A stretch of 64,000 bases of DNA from Terana coerulea (lineage: Eukaryota; Basidiomycota; Agaricomycetes; Polyporales; Phanerochaetaceae): assembly GCA_024811115.1 (NCBI GenBank), contig JAKOGH010000277.1:1-64000 (forward strand), in the 5' to 3' direction. The translations under genes and the position numbers were made by a program. Shown here one piece after another: positions 1 through 10,374 of the stretch. The notes below the pieces were generated by a model, which saw only the letters and a list, made by a program, of their open reading frames with translations, was not told where the DNA came from and ran no database searches. Position 1 is the first letter of the stretch; each line of letters begins with the position of its first letter.

Positions 1-3000
1 ATGCAGCGTTCTTGTGCGCAAACACTGTTTGTGCATAAATTTATCGATTTGGAGTTTAATGGGCAGAAGTCCTGCCATCGTCTCCATCGCTCCAATGGGG
101 TGCTTTTAAACCCTCCCGTTATCCATCTGGCTCCCCTATTTTGGGCCAACTGTAACTGATGGCAAGCGCCTTTCAGTCCAGACCAGTCTGGGCGCCACCA
201 TAATTGGGCACCATGTTATGATCGGTACGACGCACGGACGTGACAGCTCTCTTATCCTGGCCAATCCTCGGTTCGAATTTCCCAGCATTCTGAGGGCGTT
301 CACCGTGCTGCATGCCCCTGGTGGCATAACTTGATGTGATCTCTAAATGATAACGTCGGGTCTAGGTAGAACCCGAGTATCTCATTTTAGAGCTGGTTTA
401 ACGGTGTGCATGACACCGTCAACTTTAACTCTAAGTTTTGGCCCATGGTCGTTCTCAGTCCATTCGCCTGCACTCTTTTTTACGGAAATGCATTAGTTCA
501 AGTTTGTCTGCTTCAGCCCCCAATCCCATCCGATTGAGTCCTGCCATGACATCCGAAAATACTGCTTTTAACAGTAAGTTGTTATATTTAAGCTGGTCCT
601 CTGGACCGGCAGAGTCCATCTTTTCCTGCAACGTGGATGAGCCCATCATCCACGAAGAATTGGATGGTCGTATGACCATTTGCTTTGATCTCTTTGGGTG
701 TCCAATCATGCCTTAGCACGTGAACCTCGCCTGCATGTGATATTTTGATCACGCGCTTTGTGGCTGCCACTTTGTGTAGCCACGGCGCTATGTAATCCGG
801 TCAGGTATCGGAGACAGGGCTGACCCCTGTCCGACACCGGTCGAGAAGTCCATGGGATCCATCTGTTTCCCATTGAATATGAACTGCGTCTGTCTGTCGA
901 CAAGGTAGTTCTCAAAGTATGAACACAATGACTTGTTAAAGCCCTGTTTCAGTAGAATGCCTGCCATCAGCTCGTGATTGATGGAAGGGAAGAATTGTGA
1001 GACATCCAGAAGTAGGGCGGACGACTCCATGCCCTGTTTCCATGCCTGTTTAATGTTGTGCACGAGTTGTATGCCCGCGTCCGGTGGTGCTGTGCTGCAT
1101 CGTGCCGCCGAACTAGTTCGGGTGCATAATGCCGTACTTCCGACCATCAAACTGCATGCGTCTGGCGATGAGTTTTCCAATAGTTTTCCTAAGCAGTTTA
1201 GGAGAACTATTGGTCTATAAGCCTTAGCCTTCGTATAGTCCGGCTTATTTGGCTTTGGAATGACAACAGTCCTGGACTGTTTGAATATTCTGGGATGAAC
1301 CCCGAATTTTATGCACGCATTGAAGTATGCCAAGATAGGCCTCTCCATGTCAATTTCATCTCCCTCCTCACCATAGGAGTTCTCTCGCATCCGTAACGAT
1401 GCGCTTCAGCCAGAACCATGACACATTATCTGGGCCAGGCGCTGAGAAGTTACTAGTGAGCGCCAATTCCTTCCGCAGCTCGTGCCTGCTGAAGTTCTTG
1501 AACTCTCTTTCCTCGTGAGTTTCAAATTCACCGAGGACATGTCCACTTTACGTGGATTTTCCGGCGTAAACTGTTCCTGGAAGAGTTTTCCAACTTCTCT
1601 TCCGAATCAGCTGGCTCGCCTGTCTATTGACAAGGCCTGTGTTTACAGACACCTTTCTGGGTTTGGTCCACTCGACCATGTCCCAAATTCTTGATGAGTG
1701 ACACTTGGCGATAACCTTGTCAAAACATCTTGGTTTTAGCTTTGGAGACCGCTCCAGCTAGTCTTTTGCCTGCTTTTTCAACCACTTCCTTGTGATCGTC
1801 GCACAGCGCATCAATTTCATCAATCCTCATGGCCCATGAACCCACCTCCTCGTGTTCAGGGCCATGCGATGATGTTCTTTCTCAGCCTGGACCTCTCTGT
1901 CCTCCATGCTGATCTCTGCTTTAGTGCATTGCGCTGCTCGCCTGCCCGCTTATTACACTCGCTTGTCCACCAAGATTTAGACTTGGCGCACTTTTTGGGG
2001 GTCTAGAATGCTCCCCCACAAGGTTTCAAAGATCTGTTCGATCTTGTCCCCGCACTTCTCCACGTGCTCAGCCGACGTGAACCAATCTTCGGAAATTGGT
2101 AGGGCGTTGTTTAAGGCGGCCCTAACTTCTTTCACGAATATGCCGCCTTCGATAGACCCCCTTTTCACAGTGGGGACGATCTCTGGCTCAACTTCTATGG
2201 GCATATGCCATTCCAAGACTGCATGGTCGCTCGACCGGGCGCTTCATGCATTTTAACGTTTAGGTTCCCGTACTCCCGAGTTTCGGGTCAACCCAGAACC
2301 AAATCCAGGACCCCTTTCGCAGTTTCACATTATGTGATTCCCACGTGGCCGGTCCCCTTTTGTCGTTTAAGAGCACTAGCTCCATGTACGTTTCTGCCAA
2401 ATCAATGAGGTCTAGGCTCGATTGTTTGTTTCTTATCTCGTTGCTCCTCCCTTCATCTACGAGTTTCTGTTCCTGATAATCCCAATATGGGTGCCTCAGG
2501 TTGAAATCGCCTGCCATGAACGCAATTGGGGAAGATCCTCCGCATGGTCCTGCAGGTATTTGATTGCACTAAACGTTTTACCGTCGTTGTACACGTTGAG
2601 GAATGTGAATTCCTTGTCCTGGAGCTGCATGCTGACGCACACAATGTCCTGGTGTTTGACGCAACTGAGTCTCACTTGTGGGCTTGTGGACGCCCACTTC
2701 CTGTTGATATAAACGGACACTCTGGATGTCTCGCTTGCTCCTAAACATATGAAGTTTCGGTGTTTACATGTCTGGTGATACTCATCACCGTCTTTGTTTG
2801 TGCTTGAGGCGACATTCTTAATGAAGCCCCAGAACGGTTCCTGTACACATATGATGTCATGGTCTAGGTTTCTTTCTAGAAGCATGTTTAAGTTCGCTCT
2901 AGAATTCTGAACGTTGGCGCTGATGCACTTTAATGCTTCAGGCTTCGTTTCTATCTCCGCTTCAGACACGCTTTCGCAGTCTGTCTCGGATGGCTCTTTT

Positions 3001-3212
3001 GAGCCCTTTTCACTTCTACCTTCACCTCCCTTGTATCGTCTACGCAGAGCGTCGACGTCCAAGGTCGGTGGTAGGGAGTGTATGCTGCTGGTTGGGGGTT
3101 TTTCGTCCTCCTCCACGACTTCCTCAATTGATACGCTCCGATGTCTCGGTGTATCTTTACTTTGGTTGCTGTGAGCGCTAACGGATGCTCGGGCTTTCTC
3201 TCTAGGCGCCAT
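1..3212 (-). pseudogene. LINE ORF2: endonuclease-reverse transcriptase, broken, partial
   Basis: The ATG at 3212 opens a charged 90-residue leader, followed by an APE-type endonuclease (ISANVQNS, then CVQEPFWG, and MAGDFNLRHPYWD in a shifted frame near 2.5 kb). Reverse transcriptase follows: the fingers/palm motif AYRPIVLLNCLGKLLE lies near 1.2 kb, LLLDVSQFFPSINHE near 1.0 kb, and the catalytic FVDD at 645-656. Thumb-like sequence (KLELMHFRKK) sits near 0.5 kb, and a later stretch (RMLGNSNRGLA) near 0.3 kb. The function would be target-primed reverse transcription. At least four frame changes and in-frame stops interrupt it. The shift at 2528-2531 is restored by one more base in a four-base run; others look like real decay. 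The C-terminal part is outside the window. Confidence 0.8.
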
Positions 3213-3344
3213 GTCTACCGTGTTACCTAGGTCGGCTGGGGGTCTAGAGACGGCGATGGAACGGGGTCGACATCAAATGAGTTGTAATACATAAGACACG
3301 TTGGTATAGTGCGCGTATTAATCTACTAACGAGCTCGGCCCGCT

Positions 3345-6138
3345 GGGCGCGTTCTCACATGTCATCAAGACTAGACCCTTCCCGGGACGGAGGCCTGCGG
3401 GCGCCCCCCTTCCTCGGTCATGGTCGCATTCAGGCGTCACCTTCCGATGCAACGCCGCCCTGTGAATTGGAGCCTGAGGGGCCTGCGCCCCACTCCTTCC
3501 CCTTGCCTCTGGGCACGTCTAGCGAGGCGATCCCCGCTATACTTGCCCTGGAGCTCGATATATCCCCCCGACCGAGTACGCCGGCGGGTGGTCCTTGAGG
3601 AACTTGGGGTCCCTCGAGTGCTGGTGGTATTTGCACTTCTTGGACACTGGCGCATGGCCAGCGTTACACGAAGCGCAGAAGCTATGAGACACCGGGCACG
3701 GGCCCGGCTGCCTTGAGACCTTGTTCTCGGCCCTGTACTTCATGCACTCTGGGTGCTGGCAGTACGTCTCATGAAGCGCCGTCAGATGGGGCTTCGAGCA
3801 GATCATGCACATGGCATGCTTAGTGGTGCACGAGGAGGTGCCGTGGCCCCACCTGTAGCACTTTCGTGCAGAACGGCGTGACCGCCTTCTGCTGCTTAAG
3901 CTCCACCGTATAAGTGACGCCTCTGATGTGGACCTTCTTGACCGACCGGCCCGAAAGCCACGTCGACCAGAGACCCGTCTTCCCTGGCGTCATAGACTGC
4001 CGCCACGAATACTCCCGTGCCCCCCCTCTGTTGGGTGAACGCGGCCTTAGGTGACTGGTGCGCCTCCAGGAGCGCGTCCTGAGCCACTCGTTCTCCTCGC
4101 GGAGAGCGTTGACAACTTCTTAGCGCACTATAGTGGTCATTAGTGCGCTCGTTGAGCAGGGGACCGCGAGGACGTGCAGCTCCGCGATCCCGACGAAATG
4201 CCTCAGTTCCGGCCATGTTGCCTTAGCCAGTTCCTCCGCGTTCTGGGCGCTGATGAACCACCACGCTCCCGTTGAGGTTCTCCAGCACGGCCGTCAGCGC
4301 ACCGCTGTTGGAGGGTGATGTCGACATGACTCCCTCCTTCCAGAAGACCTCAGTAACCCCATTGGCTTTCGCCTCCGGGGTCGCCGCCGTCGTCTCTTCA
4401 AAGTGCCTGACGATCTCTTCTTGAGACCGCTTCGCACCCTTGTACTCCGTGCCGAACGACACTCTTACAATCCGATTCGCGTTCGGCGGTGCATGCACCT
4501 CGCGCCGACACTCTTCGGGAGACGGTTCTTCGGGGCAGATGCCTGCGCTGGATGCAAGCTTCTTTCCGGAGCGGGGGCACCAGCGGCGGCGACCCTGGGG
4601 TCGGTGACGTCCGGTGAGAGTGGACTGCCGATTGGCAGTCAGGTCGATCTCGATGGGCCTCGAGGAAGAGCCGGCCGGAGCCAGGGGGGATTGAGCCCCG
4701 CTCTATCGTCCTGCGCTACGCGCGCTGAACGAGAACAGGGCCTGGAGCTTGTCCGCGACCGAGAACGAGATGTTCAGCGGCCTTGACAAGGGGATGGACC
4801 TCTCTAGCCCCTCCAACGTCATGTCGGAGGGTATCCCGAGAGGGTGCTGGTAGATGGGGCGTAGCCGCCGGGCCTCAGCCTCGTGCGCGCTTTCTTTTTC
4901 TTTGAGCCCTCGCCTCCTTCCTGAGAAGATGCTGGGGCGGCTGCGTACGACGGCGTCGGCATTTTCCTCTTGCGAGGATCCTGCGACGGCGGTGCACTGG
5001 ATGGAGGGAAGATGATGGACCGGCCGGGAAGGTGCCTGCCCTCCGACAAACGTCGGGCCAGCCCCTCCCACAAAGCCAGGTGGCGGTTGCGGCTGCCGGC
5101 CGGCAGCTGCTGCCTGGAAGTCCCCGAGGGACTTCTTCATGAATGCGTGCGACCTCGCCACGCTCTCCAGCGCTCTGGTCGCCACGCCTCAAGCTTCAGC
5201 GAACCTCTGGTCGAGGCCCGCGCATAACTCATTGTACTGCCGCTTACTCTCCGCTGGCAGTCTCCTTCAGTGCTCATCTAGCCTCTCGCGCTCCTTCAGT
5301 TGCTTCCGAAGGTAGAACAGCTCGTCCTGGACGGTCTCGAGCTTGTACTCCGCGTAGTCCACTGCCGAGGAATCTCGGAGGAACCGGTACGGGATGATCT
5401 TCTCAACTAGAGAAGGATCCTTGGCGTGCGTGAGCAGAAGATGGACCACGTCCTCCGTCTTCTCACACAGCCTCTTCATCACATCCCCGGATGGGGAGTC
5501 CGAACTCGACTGGGGATCACCGTTGATGATCCACCACCTCGCCGTACTTTCCCGCCTTTCCCAGCTCATCATGAGCCAGGACCAGCAGGTCCAATACGTC
5601 TTCCTTGATCCGCTTAGCGGCTACCTCGAGCGGGGTGTCATCCTCCACCTCCATCTCGTCCTCGTCCTCGCCCTCCGAGTCCTCCTGGATGGAGCTCAAC
5701 TCATCGCACGGCACGCTTCGGGTCCTCCTGCACGAACTCAAACGTGCTGGATTCCCTCGATCCTGGCAAGGGCACGTTCTGTGCCGATGCTTCTATTAGA
5801 GCCTTATTTACATGCTCGGAGTTATATGAAGAGCTTACTTTCGGGTCTGAAGACCCTCTGACCAACTCTTGTTCGCTAGGGAACGTTGTGCGTTCCCTGG
5901 GAAAGTAGACGGAATTTCTTCCGTTACGTGGCTTCCTCCAGCCTCGCGGCCGGGAGAACCTTGTTGCCCGTACCCTTCGTCCCCTGGCAGGAAGCCTGGG
6001 AGGCGCCGGGAGGGGGACACATACTCGGTATAGGAATCCGAGCCCTGGGTAAGGAGAGGGACATCTCCGGGTAGCCTTTCGGGCAGATCCGGGAGCCTTC
6101 CTACCAACTCAGTGAAATTCGACTGTTGAGACGACATT
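3345..6138 (-). pseudogene. LINE ORF1 (gag-like nucleic-acid-binding protein), broken
   Basis: The likely start is the ATG at 6138 (MSSQQSNFTELVGRLPDLPE), followed by a proline- and charge-rich N-terminal part. A coiled-coil-like stretch lies around 5.27-5.5 kb (YKLETVQDELFYLRKQLKER). Near the 3' end, at about 3.65-3.87 kb, is a cysteine/histidine-rich segment with KCYRWGHGTSSC, CMICSKPH and CPVSHSFCASCNAGH, which fits a zinc-knuckle region. ORF1 proteins of this kind bind LINE RNA. The reading frame is split into at least five pieces, so the exact extent is uncertain. Codon use and position directly upstream of ORF2 in the same orientation support the assignment. Confidence 0.65.
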
Positions 6139-6795
6139 TCCGTTGATGACTTAGTGAGAGACAGAGGCAGTAGCTGATTGCGCTGCCTCTCACCATTCTT
6201 GAGGGGGGTACTTATACCCTTCCTCGCTGTACTGCCATAGCCCATGAGGCTCGGCCACTTTAGGGTTTCACACGGCCGGCTTTCGCCCGTCCGCTCTGCT
6301 GCCCCTATCTCACATTCCAGTCCGATACAAGCGATCAGTCCCGAATTAATGTCAACGATTTTATTAATTGATAACATCGTTACGTTATACACATAGAGTC
6401 GGCCCCTATGCCACTTTTCCTCGGCCTGCGTCTCCGCATCCCGATTCAATTTTGTCCAGGCGATCGCGGCCACGCTTTTTGGGCATGGTCGCAAGCGCCC
6501 GTACTCCGCCCTGTGCCCGCTGTTGCCAGCAGATCCAAGGAAACCCCCCGCATTGCTGCTGGGGGGCCTTATTGCTTTTCCGTGCAAACGGTGCCCTCTC
6601 AATACGAGGGCAGACTTATGCTGGTGGGGGCACCAGCGACGACGAACGTCTCCGGGCTGCCCACCAGCTACGTAGGGCGACTCAGAGCCATTCAGGCCCG
6701 AGAGCCGCCCGCCCGCAAAGCGGGCAAGAGGCCTCGGGACCCTCCATTGACGGGGAAACCGAGAAAAACCTGCAAAAAGGAGAGAGATCAGTAAA

Positions 6796-8596
6796 CTACT
6801 TGGAAAAAGGGACAGACCTTCTAAAGGGGGTGGAGGTGGGCACTGTAGAGGGTGAGTGGCTCGACAGCGAGCTCAGACGGCACGGGCGTCTAAGGCGATG
6901 GTGGTGGTAAGAAGTCAAGGAGGGATGTGCCATTGAGGTCATTGCTTCGTGGGGGAACATGTTGCTATATATAGTGTAAAGAAGGTTGCTGAGTTGCATC
7001 GATGAGAACAAGAGGTAATGAGAGGCTTTGGGGCTCACGAGAGCTGAAGGGCGTTTCCAAGTGAGTCGCTCGATGAAACCGTCAGAGCTCGGCATGAGCT
7101 CCCGGTAAAACAGCTCCTGAAAGTTCGACTCGGTGCGATATCTGTTCATGTACTGGGATGGCGTGAGATCCAAAAGCAACGTGATCGTAGGTAAGTCTTG
7201 GTACAGAGCGACGAGCCATCCCGCAGAGGCGTTGGCCCCAAATGCTTGGCTCGTCTCGGCGTAAAGCAACGCCCAAGGGGCACTATCCGGCTTCAAGACG
7301 GAGCCAGCGGCAACAAGTACGTTGAGCAAGCCCAGCGTGTCGGGAAGAATACCCGTGTCGACGACGTCGAATTGGGTAGGTGCCGCTACGCGCGGACGAC
7401 GATGATATTGACCCTTGTCCAATGTAAGAAAAGGGGCCCGCCATGACATAACACGTTCCAGGGCTGTTTCGTGCTCCGTCATATTAAACTCCTTCAAGGT
7501 GTGGCACAGAGTTAACCCATTGCTGGCGAACATCCACAATGTGAGCCTCCCACCAAGCCCTACGCAGCGTCGGAAGGTTTGAGACCACGTATCGAGCTGC
7601 TGGCGAGCCATTCAATAAAGCTCCTCCGTCCTCGGATTAGGCAGAGTATCCAGGGCGGCTGAATCAAGCGGGGCAAAGGCTCCGGCTAAATGGAATCCGG
7701 AAAGGGGCGAGAGCAGTTCATCCACCAGGAACTTCTCCTTGCGACCGAGGACCACAAAGGTGGGATTTGTGTGCACCGCTGCTTCGATGGCCACTTCAGA
7801 AGTGAAGGTGGTGCCCGTCTGCCAGTATCGATGATGGGCGTCGCTCATCTCCAGAGATGCAGCCGGCCACATTGGGCCTGTCGTGCGTGCGGGTACGGAA
7901 TGCACGAATCCTCGGAAAGTCTTGGTGCTGTTCCGCATGTAGCAGCGAAACTCGCGTTCCAACAGGTGCCGGCGGTATGTCGACCCTAATTCCATGCAGA
8001 CATACCAGGTCCAGTACCGATGGAGCTCTTGCAAAGTAAAACGCGATCCGATCTTGATAACACCGAAATATTTGCCGGAATTCCATGTCTCCAAGTCGCG
8101 GGATAGGGGTACCAAGGTCTTGCATTGCTCAATCACCAGCGAGAGCGAGGCATCGTCCAGGAAGAAATGAAAGAAGATATTCCATACGGGGTCCCGAATG
8201 TTGTTGTAGTCGTCTCTCAGAATGAGAGTATAGAAGAGTATGTTCCTAGCTGCGGTCATTTCTACGAGCTATTCGAATGCATGTCAAAAAGCACCTACCA
8301 AGCACACCCGGCTGGTCTTTGCAGTAGGTTATGTCTAGCGTGCGTTTAACTAGAGAAGTCAAGTCAGAATTCCGCTGCAAAACACACTCGTTATCATTTG
8401 TTTTGTGATGCTCACGTGAAGAATTGTCCAAGCGGCCGTCTTGTAAGGTGAATAAGGTTTTCCGAGGATCACCAGAGCACAGCAGCAAGATTTGGGCATC
8501 AATCTCCGGAGGGACATCTCGTAGGAGAGATGTAGTGGATGAGCCGGCATATGGATAGAACAGGTACCTGGATGGCCAGGTGACTGGCTTAGCCAT
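6796..8596 (-). pseudogene. DUF4470 (MYND-family) gene, copy A: nonsense codon, 3' half lost to LINE
   Basis: Starts at the ATG at 8596 (MAKPVTWPSRYLFYPYAGSS). The DUF4470 signature LLRDVPPEIDAQILLLCSGD is in exon 1; intron 1 ends before the exon reading LKRTLDITYCKDQPGVL, and a second short intron precedes ARNILFYTLILRDDY. Both introns match copy B (23161-27046) in position and phase. Similarity to copy B continues through ARQQLDTW and the PTITLLLDLTP segment to about 6.85 kb, where the LINE begins; the rest, including any MYND finger, is missing. An in-frame TGA at 7612-7614 sits between LY and MARQQ where copy B has K-V, a real substitution and not an indel. Family knowledge: DUF4470 also occurs in the dynein assembly factor DNAAF3; the role of the fungal MYND forms is unknown. 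Upstream lies its membrane-protein partner gene (9126-9733). Confidence 0.8.
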
Positions 8597-9125
8597 TACG
8601 ACCACGATGAAATTTATTCACTGATGCCATCGCTGGTCCGAAAGTATCAACTATCTGTATCTCCATTACCTAAGCTTGGGTGACTGGTGCAAAAGAAACT
8701 CACAGGTCCTGTACCAGGGTCACGGTGGCTTCTGTAGCTGTGGCCCACAGTAGTAAGGATGTTGTACTGTTGCGATTGCACCGTGGGCTCGCCGTCGTGA
8801 GGAGAAAACGTCGGGCCACATGTGTAGACGCCCGGACGCTGAAACTCCCATCCAGAAATGGCAAGTCTAGAGTTCAAACAGCATCCGCACACATCCTTAT
8901 GTAGTCAAGTGTGGACTTGCTGAGAAACGAATGAGAAACAAAAAGAAACCAACAAAGGTTGCGAGCGAGTGTCGTAGGAAGTGTGCGATGCACCATCATA
9001 ATATATCTGTAGCGCTCTTCACGTGGCAAAGTCTATTACGAGTAACGCAGATAATAACGCAGTCCTCGGACTGTACAAGCAAACTATGTACCACATTCTA
9101 GTTCTAAGGCTGTTCGCTATACATC

Positions 9126-9733
9126 TCAAGAGCTTGACCGCTGCAGAGTGCCAAAGGAGATGGCATGGGGCGATAGTGGTGCGCCATCAGGGATGGTACG
9201 TGAACGAGAATCTGGAGCAGTAGGCATCGCAATGTTGAAAACGACTTGCAGGTCGTCTCTGAACGGATCAACGGAAAAAGTCCGGGCGGGCCGTAATGGT
9301 AGGCTGTGAGAACCTTCCGATGAATGAATGACGCCTGGTGGACCTGAGTCTGAAGCGTCGAGATGTTGAGCGCTGAGAGGCTGAGGAAACGGCTCAATAA
9401 CAAGCATAAGGCAAGTGGCGAGCTTCTACTCACCTGCATCTCATAGAGGGATAACGCTCTTTCCTCGGGCCTGCCTATCCGAGTCTCCGAAAGCAGTGGA
9501 CGTGCGCGATTATCAATAAACGGTCGTAACCGCCCAGGACCTAGGACACTGCGACGAAGGATCCTCCTGCAATACAGCCAGAATAAGGCGACGACAATAA
9601 GGATGCCCAAAATGAGGACGATAGGGAGGACTATGCGAGATGTGACAGAGTTTGAACTACTGTCTCCACTGCTACTCGACTGTTTGCCACCACTTGCCGG
9701 GCCATCATCCGTTGTGCGGACTGAGATTGGCAT
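9126..9733 (-). CDS. Small single-pass membrane protein, copy A (unknown function)
   Basis: A two-exon gene of about 184 residues. Exon 1 runs 9733-9434 and exon 2 runs 9380-9126, split by a 53-nt GT-AG intron in phase 0 before PLSAQ. The N-terminal 35 residues are Ser/Gly/Asp-rich, followed by one transmembrane helix (IVLPIVLILGILIVVALFWL) and a basic stop-transfer segment (YCRRILRR). The remaining tail is polar. There is no obvious signal peptide, so the topology is probably N-out/C-in (inference). Copy B at 21809-22515 shares the helix-plus-basic layout, the same intron position before PLSAQ, and the tail motif IAMP....GTL. It sits about 530 bp upstream of DUF4470 copy A on the same strand. 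I do not recognise the family. Confidence 0.7.
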
Positions 9734-10374
9734 GGTTGTAGACTGGACGAAGGAGTGAGTTGGAGCTATGTTCTCCCTAGCAAGTGCGCACACCTTTGAA
9801 AGGTACTGCTAGTCCTTAGTTATGCAAGTCACGGCTGAATGCCAGGATAGAGGTTAACAAGACGTTGTAGCCGGTGCTGCTTGCTGCTGCAAGGCCAGCC
9901 TGTCATATAAAGCACTACGAGTCATATTGAAGATCAACGAGACTGTGCTGCGAGAGTTCCAAGAAAAACCTGCAGCGGACGATGAGACTGTGACTCCGCC
10001 GGTAGCGCGCTTCGCCGTTTGCAAGCCCTGGCGTAGTGACTCGACAAGCCGCGCTTGCAAGCCATGATTTGGCTTTGCAGACGCAATCTCCGGTCGCCGT
10101 CGGCGCACAGCTTCGATATCACGGTAGACCAGCAGTTAGCTCCAATACTACGATGATGCAGGCAAGTACATACCTTCAATTGCGGATACACAAGATGTAA
10201 AACTGAGTGGGACCTCGAATCAAGTGCGCGTTGTTCGAGAAGCAGGTCCCGGGTCTTTGTCTTCAAGAGTCGAGACGATTACAGACTCCCGCAGGCAGAT
10301 AACTATGCGTCAAACAAGCATTTGCAAGATAGGATTACAGATATATCACTCTATGATTCAATGCAACAGTCGCT
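9734..10374. other. Intergenic, no gene recognised
   Basis: This lies between the membrane-protein gene start and the ABC transporter stop, both on the minus strand, so it should hold the promoter of the former and the 3' UTR of the latter. Short open frames here show no conserved motif and no match to the second copy of the module. Confidence 0.5.

Larger units (their letters stand above)
1..6790 (-). mobile_element. LINE (non-LTR retrotransposon), degenerate, runs off left edge
   Basis: Non-LTR retrotransposon read on the minus strand, with the 5' side near 6.7-6.8 kb and the 3' end outside the window. In order it holds a GC-rich 5' leader, ORF1 (gag-like, cysteine/histidine-rich near the C-terminus) and ORF2 (APE-type endonuclease then reverse transcriptase). 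Several frames are broken, so it is probably inactive, although at least one break (2528-2531) is a homopolymer slip that could be a sequencing error. No RNase H domain or poly-A tail is visible because the element leaves the window. The layout resembles Tad1/I-group LINEs of fungi, but the clade was not tested. The left end of its host sequence is a DUF4470 gene that loses its 3' half here. The 5' boundary is approximate, since no target-site duplication can be seen with one end missing. Confidence 0.85.
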
